Positions 1 to 5,589 of a DNA stretch of 8,383 nucleotides are shown here, in pieces. The notes beneath the pieces were generated by a model that was given only the letters and a program-made list of their open reading frames with translations, made no database searches and was not told the DNA's origin. Source of the DNA: Cyanobacteria bacterium UBA2566 (GTDB taxonomy: Bacteria; Cyanobacteriota; Cyanobacteriia; Cyanobacteriales; Desertifilaceae); contig DDLS01000140.1 in the NCBI GenBank assembly GCA_002340255.1, forward strand, positions 77,062 to 85,444. Reading direction: 5' to 3'. Position numbers and translations under genes: made by a program. The first letter of the stretch is position 1, and each line of letters opens with the position of its first letter.

Positions 1-994
1 CATTGAGTACATGGCCACATTCCGAGCAAGTTTTGGAACTGGGAAACCATCGATCAATATAAACTACATGCTTAGATTTTTGGGCAGCTACACATTCAAG
101 AATGGAAAGAAATTCAGCCAGTGCTAAATCATTTATTTTCCTACACCAAAGTCGTTGCATCCCTTTCAGGTTTAGGGTTTCAAAGTACAAAACATCAAAC
201 CGATCGGTTAACTCATGGGCTAACTTCCACTGCCAATCTCGTCTACGATTAACAATCTTTTCATGTTTGCGAGCCAGATTAAGTCTTGCCTTGTTCCAAT
301 TTCTAGAGCCTTTTTTCTTGCTCGATACAGCTCTGGACGCTTCCCGAACATCTTTGATCGACTGCTTCAGGAATAAAGGAGATTTAATCTTGAATCCTTC
401 TGAGCAAGTGAGGAAATCTTTTAAACCAAAATCAAACCCTGCTGTTTTACCGGACTGGGGAGCGATTGGTTTTTCTGAGCTATCCACCACAACGGCTATG
501 AACAGTTCACCTAATGGTGTCCGTTTTACCGTTAGAGTTTTAATCTTGCCTTCTATTTCCCGGCTTTTCCAAAACTGATAGACTTTAGAGCCTATCTTTA
601 CCCGGTTGCCACCTAGGAATTTATAGCCAACTTGTTTTAGGGTAAAGGACTTATATTTTTTAATCTTCTTAAAACCCGGCGGTCTAAAACCTTTTCCGTG
701 GTTGGTGAGCGAAGCCGAACCCTGATGCTTGAAGAATAGCTTATAAGCTTTATCTATTCGCTGACAAATATCTTGAACCGCCTGAGAACCAACTAATTGC
801 CAAAAAGAATTACGCTTTCTTAACTTAGCAATATGCTTTTGCAATTGGGTACAGTTTAAGTATTTGCCCCACAAGCGGTAGTACCGCTTGTGAAGTGCTA
901 TGCAATGATTATAGATGACCCCAGCAGCATTTATCTGTCGCTTCAGGTATCTATTTCGTTTATGTTTGTATAGCTTAAACTTTAGGGTTCTCAT
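1..994 (-). CDS. tnpB: TnpB RNA-guided nuclease, IS200/IS605 (IS1341-type), C-terminus beyond window
   Basis: Reading from ATG at 994 down to the window edge gives 331 uninterrupted residues starting MRTLKFKLYKHKRNRYLKRQ, typical of cyanobacterial TnpB. The RuvC-like nuclease parts are visible: GFDFGLKDF with the first catalytic Asp at D188, FETLNLKGM with the catalytic Glu at E272, and SSKTCSECGH opening the zinc finger (C323, C326). The second zinc CxxC and the last RuvC Asp should lie in the roughly 70 residues off the left edge, since the family is about 400 aa. TnpB proteins are known to be guided by an RNA made from the element's right end and to cut target DNA, which favours retention of the element. 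That guide region would also be left of the window. No frameshift is seen in the visible part. No tnpA lies on the 5' side, so this looks like a tnpB-only element, although a tnpA beyond the left edge cannot be excluded. No Shine-Dalgarno precedes the ATG. Confidence 0.93.
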   Translation of the reverse strand, partial: MRTLKFKLYKHKRNRYLKRQINAAGVIYNHCIALHKRYYRLWGKYLNCTQLQKHIAKLRKRNSFWQLVGSQAVQDICQRIDKAYKLFFKHQGSASLTNHGKGFRPPGFKKIKKYKSFTLKQVGYKFLGGNRVKIGSKVYQFWKSREIEGKIKTLTVKRTPLGELFIAVVVDSSEKPIAPQSGKTAGFDFGLKDFLTCSEGFKIKSPLFLKQSIKDVREASRAVSSKKKGSRNWNKARLNLARKHEKIVNRRRDWQWKLAHELTDRFDVLYFETLNLKGMQRLWCRKINDLALAEFLSILECVAAQKSKHVVYIDRWFPSSKTCSECGHVLN

Positions 995-1000
995 GATATT

Positions 1001-1006
1001 ATTATA
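1001..1006 (-). promoter_or_regulatory. Candidate -10 box of tnpB, giving a leaderless mRNA
   Basis: The minus strand reads TATAAT at 1006-1001, six bases before the tnpB ATG (994-992). Initiation at the usual distance from a -10 box would fall at or next to the A of the ATG, so the transcript would have almost no leader. This fits the absence of a ribosome binding site. No good -35 hexamer is seen 17 bases upstream (GGCTTT), so the assignment is tentative. Confidence 0.4.
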
Positions 1007-1020
1007 ACACAAGGAGTCGG

Positions 1021-1043
1021 GAAAAAGCCGCCCTGGAAGGGCG
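1021..1043 (-). terminator. Perfect hairpin plus T-run upstream of tnpB; terminator or IS left-end hairpin
   Basis: CGCCCT (1029-1034) and AGGGCG (1038-1043) form a perfect 6-bp GC-rich stem with a 3-nt loop. On the minus strand the stem is followed by GCTTTTTC, the layout of an intrinsic terminator. In that direction it would block read-through from the right before it reaches tnpB. IS200/IS605 elements also carry subterminal hairpins at their ends that the transposase recognises, so this may instead, or also, be the left-end structure. The element boundary would then lie near 1045-1075. Confidence 0.5.
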
Positions 1044-1110
1044 TTGCTCTAGACCCATCTTTTTGGTAAGGGAACACCCTCTAGGGTAGCAAGTTTAGGA
1101 GGAAAAGATT

Positions 1111-1596
1111 ATGGGATGGTTTAATCAGATTGTAGGTGCAGTGAGCGAGCAGGGTGGTTTAGGGCAGATTGGTGGGCTGGTGAATACAGTGCAGCAATTA
1201 TCCAATGATACGGGGGCAGATGAAGGGCAAATGCGATCGCTGCTTTCTGTGGTGGCAGGCTTTTCGCGATCGGCTCTGCAAGAACAAGGAGAAGACCAAG
1301 CCCAAAATCTCCTTGATCAGTATAGCGGACTGGCCGCCAATCCCCTAGCGGTGCAAGCGCTCTTTAGCGTACCCCAACTGCAAAATTTAGTCCAAGTGGC
1401 TGCCGAGAAAACCGGTTTACCCGCGAGTACCATTGAATCGGCTTTACCGACGGCTGTCCCCTTAGTCCTAAAAGTCGTGGAAATGGGAGCCAATCAAGCG
1501 GAAAAAAATCCCGTTTTGAGCCGGTTACTCGATGCGGATGGTGATGGCGATATCGATATTGCGGATTTAATGCAATTAGCCAGCCGTTATTTATAA
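1111..1596 (+). CDS. DUF937-like protein with C-terminal EF-hand/dockerin-type calcium loop
   Basis: This encodes 161 aa with a strong ribosome binding site, AGGAGG at 1097-1102, eight bases before the ATG. Residues 1 to about 135 are helical and rich in Gln, Leu and Ala, starting MGWFNQIVGAVSEQGGLGQI, and resemble the DUF937 family, whose role is unknown. There is no signal peptide or membrane segment. The end of the protein carries one perfect EF-hand loop, DADGDGDIDIAD (141-152), with Asp at positions 1, 3, 5, 7, 9 and 12, Gly at 6 and Ile at 8. It is followed by LMQLASRYL, like one half of a dockerin repeat. Calcium binding is therefore likely, but a single half-site is not enough for a full dockerin. 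The gene faces away from tnpB and converges on urtB, so it looks like a single-gene unit. I recognise the family, not a function. Confidence 0.88.
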   Translation: MGWFNQIVGAVSEQGGLGQIGGLVNTVQQLSNDTGADEGQMRSLLSVVAGFSRSALQEQGEDQAQNLLDQYSGLAANPLAVQALFSVPQLQNLVQVAAEKTGLPASTIESALPTAVPLVLKVVEMGANQAEKNPVLSRLLDADGDGDIDIADLMQLASRYL

Positions 1597-1654
1597 ATGA
1601 CGGTAAGAGCGGAAACTTTTGTATAGCAAGGGAAGGGAGAGTTAAGATATTTTC

Positions 1655-1675
1655 TGTTCCCCGTTCCCTATTCCC
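1655..1675. repeat. Three degenerate heptanucleotide repeats (NNTTCCC)
   Basis: TGTTCCC, CGTTCCC and TATTCCC follow one another without gaps in the convergent gap between the DUF937-like gene and urtB. Short tandem heptamers of this kind are well known in intergenic DNA of filamentous cyanobacteria (STRR sequences). With only three imperfect units, an accidental origin is possible. Confidence 0.55.
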
Positions 1676-1710
1676 TAAAACCACAATTTAGCTGTCCTAA
1701 CTTAACGCAT

Positions 1711-1729
1711 TCCTTACAGTGAGTAAGGA
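1711..1729. other. Short hairpin 3' of urtB
   Basis: TCCTTAC (1711-1717) and GTAAGGA (1723-1729) pair perfectly over 7 bp around a 5-nt loop, just beyond the urtB stop codon at 1737-1739. No T-run follows on either strand, so it is not a clear intrinsic terminator. It could mark or protect the 3' end of the urt transcript. Confidence 0.45.
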
Positions 1730-1736
1730 TTCATGA

Positions 1737-2894
1737 TTAAGCATCGACTGTGCGCCCCTTTTGCGGGAAAATCCCTGCCGGACGGACTTGCAGGAAGGCA
1801 ATAATGAACGCAAATACCATCACCTTTGCCATGCTAGTCGTGGCAAAAAAGGTAAAGAAATCCGCAATGGGTTGAATAGGAGTGGCAATTAAGGCGAGGG
1901 TGCCGGAACCGATGAGATAGTTTAAGGTACCAATGGATAAGGCTGCCACTAAGCTACCCACCAATTTACCCACACCTCCGACGACAACCACCATAAAGGC
2001 ATCAACAATATAATTTTGTCCTGTATTGGGGCCGACAGAACCGAGTAAGCTAATGGCACATCCAGCCACCCCTGCTAACCCAGAACCGAGGGCAAATGTG
2101 AGCGCATCAACTTGATGGGTGGGAATGCCTAAGCAGGCGCTCATCGTGCGGTTTTGGGTAACGGCTCGAATGCGTAATCCCCAGGGCGATCGCTGTAAAA
2201 ATACATAAATTCCGACCACACAGATTGCAGTTAAGGCGATGATAAATAAGCGAGCGTAGGGGAGTTGGAAGTTGAGGATGGGAATCCCCCCACGTAACCA
2301 AGAGGGAGCAGTTACATCGACGTTTTGCGCTCCAAACCAGGGTTGAGTGACGGCTAATTTAAAGATATTACCTAGGATAATCCCTGTGGTAAGCGCAATT
2401 CCGGCAGATAGAGGTAAGAGGATCGAGAGTGCCCATTTACGCATCTGCTCAAAATTCGGGCGACGGGATACCACCCACCAACCACCAAAAAACAGCAGGC
2501 AAAATACCCCTAACCCAATCACCATTTGCCAACTCACACTCCGGACAAACTGTTGTAGAATTAGGCTCACGCCCCAAGTGGCTAACAGGGTTTCTAAGGG
2601 GCGGCCATACAAAAACCGGATCACCCCTCGCTCTAGAATAATTCCCATGATTGCGGCGACAACAAAGGCGGCCGGTAGAGCAAAAAAGATATAAACTTCA
2701 AAGAATTGATCGCCCATGGCCTTAAAACCATTTTGCACCACAAATGTGGTATAAGCTCCTAGCATCATCAACTCGCCGTGAGCCATATTAATGACACCCA
2801 TTAAGCCGAAAATAATCGCTAGACCGAGGGCAGCCATGAGCAAAACCGAGCCAATGCTAATGCCGTTAAAAATTCCTTCGAGTAAGAGTTGCAC
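1737..2894 (-). CDS. urtB: Urea ABC transporter permease UrtB
   Basis: This is the inner-membrane permease of the ATP-driven urea importer, which works with permease UrtC, ATPases UrtD and UrtE, and binding protein UrtA. The protein belongs to the LivH/branched-chain permease family. It contains the conserved segments GLAIIFGLMGVINMAHGELMM near the N-terminus, GRPLETLLATWGVSLILQQ in the middle, and RAVTQNRTMSACLGIPT followed by ALGSGLAGVAGC, which is the loop expected to contact the ATPases. Many hydrophobic segments run through its length. I place the start at GTG 2894-2892 (385 aa), because GGAG lies six bases upstream and the N-terminus (QLLLEGIFNGISIGS) then matches the family. A TTG 60 bases further upstream is open but has no ribosome binding site. 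The gene follows urtA on the same strand after a gap of about 198 bases. The next gene to the left is on the opposite strand, so urtC does not follow. Confidence 0.95.
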   Translation of the reverse strand: MQLLLEGIFNGISIGSVLLMAALGLAIIFGLMGVINMAHGELMMLGAYTTFVVQNGFKAMGDQFFEVYIFFALPAAFVVAAIMGIILERGVIRFLYGRPLETLLATWGVSLILQQFVRSVSWQMVIGLGVFCLLFFGGWWVVSRRPNFEQMRKWALSILLPLSAGIALTTGIILGNIFKLAVTQPWFGAQNVDVTAPSWLRGGIPILNFQLPYARLFIIALTAICVVGIYVFLQRSPWGLRIRAVTQNRTMSACLGIPTHQVDALTFALGSGLAGVAGCAISLLGSVGPNTGQNYIVDAFMVVVVGGVGKLVGSLVAALSIGTLNYLIGSGTLALIATPIQPIADFFTFFATTSMAKVMVFAFIIAFLQVRPAGIFPQKGRTVDA

Positions 2895-2900
2895 GATTTT

Positions 2901-2904
2901 CTCC
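2901..2904 (-). promoter_or_regulatory. Ribosome binding site selecting the GTG start of urtB
   Basis: The minus strand reads TTTGGAGAAAATC then GTG. The GGAG core is six bases from the GTG, normal spacing. The alternative upstream TTG at 2954-2952 is preceded by pyrimidine-rich sequence with no such match, so this site decides the start. Confidence 0.65.
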
Positions 2905-2922
2905 AAATTAATAATAATATTT

Positions 2923-3016
2923 ATACCATTTCTGTCTGATGTTGCGTTTAACAAGTGGGAAAGAGCAACTTGCTTCTCAAAAATCGATTAGTAGCACTCT
3001 TAAAAAGAAATGGTAT
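2923..3016. repeat. Small element bounded by 11-bp inverted repeats in the urtA-urtB gap
   Basis: ATACCATTTCT at 2923-2933 and its exact reverse complement AGAAATGGTAT at 3006-3016 bracket 72 bases with no gene. The layout resembles a very small non-autonomous inserted element, or a long-range stem in the urtAB transcript. On the minus strand the left copy also contains TATAAA (2925-2920), a weak -10 candidate for urtB with no matching -35. No target-site duplication is obvious. Confidence 0.4.
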
Positions 3017-3026
3017 TACAAAAATT

Positions 3027-3057
3027 TGTAGGGGCGAAATTTTTTTTCGCCCCTACA
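3027..3057 (-). terminator. Strong palindrome between urtA and urtB; attenuator or partial terminator
   Basis: TGTAGGGGCGAAA (3027-3039) and TTTCGCCCCTACA (3045-3057) form a perfect 13-bp stem with a 5-nt loop. On the minus strand the stem is followed by AATTTTTG, a modest T-run. Its place after urtA and before urtB fits partial termination that leaves more binding-protein mRNA than permease mRNA. GGGGCGAA-type palindromes are also familiar as dispersed intergenic repeats in cyanobacteria, so it may be a repeat copy recruited to this role. Confidence 0.6.
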
Positions 3058-3063
3058 GATGCC

Positions 3064-3089
3064 TAACAATTATTCATCATTAATTGTTA
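3064..3089 (-). other. AT-rich stem-loop directly after urtA
   Basis: TAACAATTA (3064-3072) pairs over 9 bp with TAATTGTTA (3081-3089) around an 8-nt loop, three bases past the urtA stop codon. Together with the GC-rich palindrome at 3027-3057 it gives two successive hairpins at the urtA 3' end. This one has no T-run. Protection of the urtA message from 3' exonucleases is a reasonable inference. Confidence 0.45.
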
Positions 3090-3092
3090 ATT

Positions 3093-4409
3093 CTAAATCT
3101 TGAACTTGCCTCCTTTGGCTTTATCTGACCAGTCACAGGCAAAGCCTTTGGTTTCGGCTACAAACTGGTTCCAAGGGAGGGGAGAAACCGCAGCATCGGT
3201 AGCATTCACAATTTCAAACAGACCATCGTCACGCACTTCTCCGATCCGTACCCACTTGGACAAATGATGGCTATTATTCATCATCACTGGTCCTTCTGGA
3301 GCCTCAAAGGTTTGACCATAAGCGGCTTCACGGACAGCATCTAAATTATCAGCCGTTCCGGCTGCCTCTACAGCCTGTTTCCAGATATGGACACCAATAT
3401 AAGCGGCTTCCATGGGGTCATTGGTAACGCGCTCTGCTCCATATTTGGCCTTGAAGTCAGCGACAAATTTCTCATTGGCTGGATTTTCGACAGTCATGAA
3501 GTAATTCCAAGCGGCGTATTGACCCTTGAGATATTCGACCCCGATCGCCTTCACTTCTTCTTCAGCGATACTCACCGACATTACCGGATACTTATCTGGA
3601 GTTAGCCCAGCGCCTTGCATCTGCTTAAAGAAGGCGACATTACTATCCCCGTTCAGAGTATTGTAAATTACTCCACCATCGGGCAAAGCTTGGCGAATTT
3701 TCGTAATAATGGGGGTCACTTCCGTATTCCCCAAGGGTAAATAATCCTCTCCTACGGTAGTTCCACCTTTGGCAGCCAGTTGCTCTTTAATAATCGTATT
3801 GGCGGTGCGGGGGAATACATAATCAGAGCCGACTAAGAAAAATTCTGTACCTTTCTCTGCTAATAACCAGTCTACTGAAGGCTCAATTTGTTGATTCGGA
3901 GCGGCTCCTGTGTAGAAAATATTCTTTGAGCATTCCTGGCCTTCATACTGCACAGGATACCAAAGCATATGGTCTTTTTCTTCAAACACTGGTAAAACAG
4001 CCTTGCGACTGGCAGAAGTCCAACAGCCAAAAATCGCTACCACTTGGTCTTGATCGATCAACTTTCTGGCTTTTTCAGCGAAAGTGGGCCAGTCAGAAGC
4101 GCCATCTTCGACGATCGCCTCGATCTGTTTTCCGAGGACTCCACCCATTTCATTGATATGGTCGATCGCCAATTGGGTCGATTCCACCACACTTTTTTCA
4201 CTAATCGCCATGGTTCCACTCAGGGAATGCAAAATACCGACTTTAATCGTATTGCTTGCTGCTGGAGTAGTGCTATTACTTTGCTCTACCGGCTCAGATG
4301 TTTCATTCGCTGTATCTGTTGGACCCCCACAAGCTTTAAGTAAAATACTCGTGCCTAGAGCAGCAGAACCATAGACGAGAAACTTACGCCGACCAATACG
4401 ATGTGCCAT
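3093..4409 (-). CDS. urtA: Urea ABC transporter substrate-binding lipoprotein UrtA
   Basis: This is the periplasmic binding protein that captures urea and delivers it to UrtB/UrtC. The 438-aa product starts with a twin-arginine-like signal (RRKFL, 7-11) and a hydrophobic stretch ending in LLKAC (23-27). It is therefore probably a lipoprotein anchored at C27, exported by Tat; Lys at lipobox position -2 is slightly atypical. A low-complexity Thr/Ser/Asn/Glu linker follows to about residue 53. The periplasmic binding fold then starts at IKVGILHSLSGTMAISE. YPVQYEGQECSKNIFYTGAA and EAAYIGVHIWKQAVEAAG are characteristic of UrtA rather than amino-acid binding proteins. The ATG is preceded by AGGAG nine bases upstream. 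The gene is first in its unit, downstream of an NtcA-type promoter and upstream of urtB. Confidence 0.96.
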   Translation of the reverse strand: MAHRIGRRKFLVYGSAALGTSILLKACGGPTDTANETSEPVEQSNSTTPAASNTIKVGILHSLSGTMAISEKSVVESTQLAIDHINEMGGVLGKQIEAIVEDGASDWPTFAEKARKLIDQDQVVAIFGCWTSASRKAVLPVFEEKDHMLWYPVQYEGQECSKNIFYTGAAPNQQIEPSVDWLLAEKGTEFFLVGSDYVFPRTANTIIKEQLAAKGGTTVGEDYLPLGNTEVTPIITKIRQALPDGGVIYNTLNGDSNVAFFKQMQGAGLTPDKYPVMSVSIAEEEVKAIGVEYLKGQYAAWNYFMTVENPANEKFVADFKAKYGAERVTNDPMEAAYIGVHIWKQAVEAAGTADNLDAVREAAYGQTFEAPEGPVMMNNSHHLSKWVRIGEVRDDGLFEIVNATDAAVSPLPWNQFVAETKGFACDWSDKAKGGKFKI

Positions 4410-4467
4410 ACCGTTACACTCCTGTTGCCTGAGTTAAGGAAACGTTAAGTAATTTGCCAGAGAAACT

Positions 4468-4509
4468 ATTTTAATCCAGTTGGATCGTTTTTTTGTTACC
4501 TAGACTACA
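4468..4509 (-). promoter_or_regulatory. NtcA-activated type promoter of urtA
   Basis: On the minus strand TGTA-N8-AACA (4509-4494) matches the NtcA palindrome TGTA-N8-TACA at seven of the eight fixed bases. After 21 bases comes TAAAAT (4473-4468), which fits the TAN3T -10 box. This is the architecture of cyanobacterial NtcA-activated promoters, in which the NtcA site replaces the -35 box. Transcription would begin near 4461, leaving a leader of about 50 bases before the urtA ATG. NtcA control of urea transport genes is established in other cyanobacteria, which supports the assignment. Confidence 0.7.
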
Positions 4510-4536
4510 GAACGTTTCCCCAACTTGAGGAGAATG

Positions 4537-5463
4537 TTACTCTAGCTCAACCGTTTCAACGGTTGTTCCCTTGCGATCGAGCATGAGCGACAAAGCATCG
4601 ACATGGATACCGTGAGTTTTCCAGCTTTCTACCATTGCTGTACCCACCTCAGTCCCTCGATCTGCATTGACGAAAGCAATCAACGTTGGTCCGGCACCAC
4701 TAATGGCGACTCCCAGAGCGCCAGCTTCTATAGCGGCTTGTTTGACCTCATCATACCCAGGAATTAGGGTTTTACGATAGGGTTGATGAATTCTGTCTTC
4801 CATGCCCCTTTTCAACCATTCTGGGTTACCGGTTTCCAGACCTCGCACCAATAGTCCGATATGGCTGATATTAAAGATGGCATCTTGGCGATCGTATCCA
4901 CTGGGCAAGATCCGGCGTGCGTCTGCGGTGGATAACTCAAAATTGGGAATGGCAACCACTGGAATAATGGTCTCGTGCCAAGGAATATCGCAGATTAACC
5001 AACCGCCTTCGTCTTTGGTGGCTAAATGACAGCCCCCTAAGAGGGCGGGCACCACATTATCTGGAAATCCTTCTATGGCGATCGCCAATTCCATCAGTTC
5101 GGTTTGGCTCAAAGGACTCTCAGCCAAATGGTTAGCGGCTACCAATCCAGCCACAATTGCCGTTGCTGAACTGCCTAACCCCCGTGTCAGAGGGATTTCC
5201 ATATCAATCTCAATTTTCACCCCTGGGGTCTTTTTTCCCAGGCGATCGTACAACCGTTTAAAGGATTTGTACGCTAAGTTATCAGCATCTGTGGTCAGAT
5301 GAACCACATCAATTCCCTTCAGGTCAATGTCTAGGGAACCTTCATCAGGAAGGAGCGAAAAGCAAAATTCATTATACAATGTTAGCGCTGCTCCCATACA
5401 ATCAAAGCCAGGGCCCAAGTTAGCTGCGCTTGCTGGAGTCCTGACTCTCACTGCCTCCACCAT
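4537..5463 (-). CDS. thrB: Homoserine kinase
   Basis: ThrB is a cytoplasmic enzyme of threonine synthesis that phosphorylates homoserine with ATP to O-phosphohomoserine, the substrate of threonine synthase. The 308-aa length is normal. GHMP-kinase features appear in order: ASAANLGPGFDCMG (11-24) at the N-terminus, the ATP-binding loop PLTRGLGSSATA (91-102), EGFPDNVVPALLGG (131-144), and the C-terminal glycine-rich GVAISGAGPTLIAF (251-264). The ATG has AGGAG nine bases upstream (minus strand AGGAGTAATTACAT). It stands alone: thrA and thrC are not adjacent. It lies 127 bases upstream of urtA on the same strand, but urtA has its own promoter in that gap, so a shared operon is unlikely. It is divergent from the glycosyltransferase gene. 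Confidence 0.97.
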   Translation of the reverse strand: MVEAVRVRTPASAANLGPGFDCMGAALTLYNEFCFSLLPDEGSLDIDLKGIDVVHLTTDADNLAYKSFKRLYDRLGKKTPGVKIEIDMEIPLTRGLGSSATAIVAGLVAANHLAESPLSQTELMELAIAIEGFPDNVVPALLGGCHLATKDEGGWLICDIPWHETIIPVVAIPNFELSTADARRILPSGYDRQDAIFNISHIGLLVRGLETGNPEWLKRGMEDRIHQPYRKTLIPGYDEVKQAAIEAGALGVAISGAGPTLIAFVNADRGTEVGTAMVESWKTHGIHVDALSLMLDRKGTTVETVELE

Positions 5464-5496
5464 ATGTAATTACTCCTGTTGTAACAATCAATAAAT

Positions 5497-5531
5497 CCAT
5501 CCTCCATTAAAGCAAAGGAATGGAGGGATGG
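5497..5531. other. Imperfect stem-loop in the divergent thrB/hpnB intergenic region
   Basis: CCATCCTCCATT (5497-5508) pairs with AATGGAGGGATGG (5519-5531), broken by one extra G, around a 10-nt loop. It sits 34 bases upstream of the thrB start and about 60 bases upstream of hpnB. It could be a leader structure of thrB or an operator-like palindrome. No clear promoter for either gene could be assigned in this gap. Confidence 0.4.
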
Positions 5532-5589
5532 GGAGCATGGTGGGGATCGGAAGGAGGAGAGTTGTTCGTATTTCAGTTTCAATAGCGTT

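Noticed and set aside
102..578. Plus-strand open frame of 158 codons
   Set aside because: It lies opposite the tnpB gene, whose catalytic motifs are clear; the plus-strand translation has no family resemblance and no ribosome binding site.
1044..1072. Promoter for the DUF937-like gene (TTGCTC with TAAGGG 17 bases later)
   Set aside because: The -10 candidate lacks the final T and matches the consensus poorly.
1076..1087. ACCCT-CT-AGGGT palindrome just upstream of the DUF937-like gene
   Set aside because: The arms are five bases with a 2-nt centre, too short to claim as an operator or element end without copies to compare.
1364..1684. Minus-strand open frame opposite the DUF937-like gene
   Set aside because: The plus-strand gene has a perfect AGGAGG and an EF-hand; the opposite frame is low-complexity and runs through the heptamer repeats.
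2347..2694. Plus-strand open frames inside urtB
   Set aside because: They are frame shadows of a well-supported membrane protein gene, with compositions unlike real proteins.
2895..2954. N-terminal extension of UrtB from the TTG at 2954
   Set aside because: There is no ribosome binding site, the extra 20 residues are unlike UrtB N-termini, and the GTG at 2894 has GGAG at good spacing.
3926..4374. Overlapping plus-strand open frames opposite urtA
   Set aside because: The UrtA signal peptide and family motifs on the minus strand explain this DNA fully.
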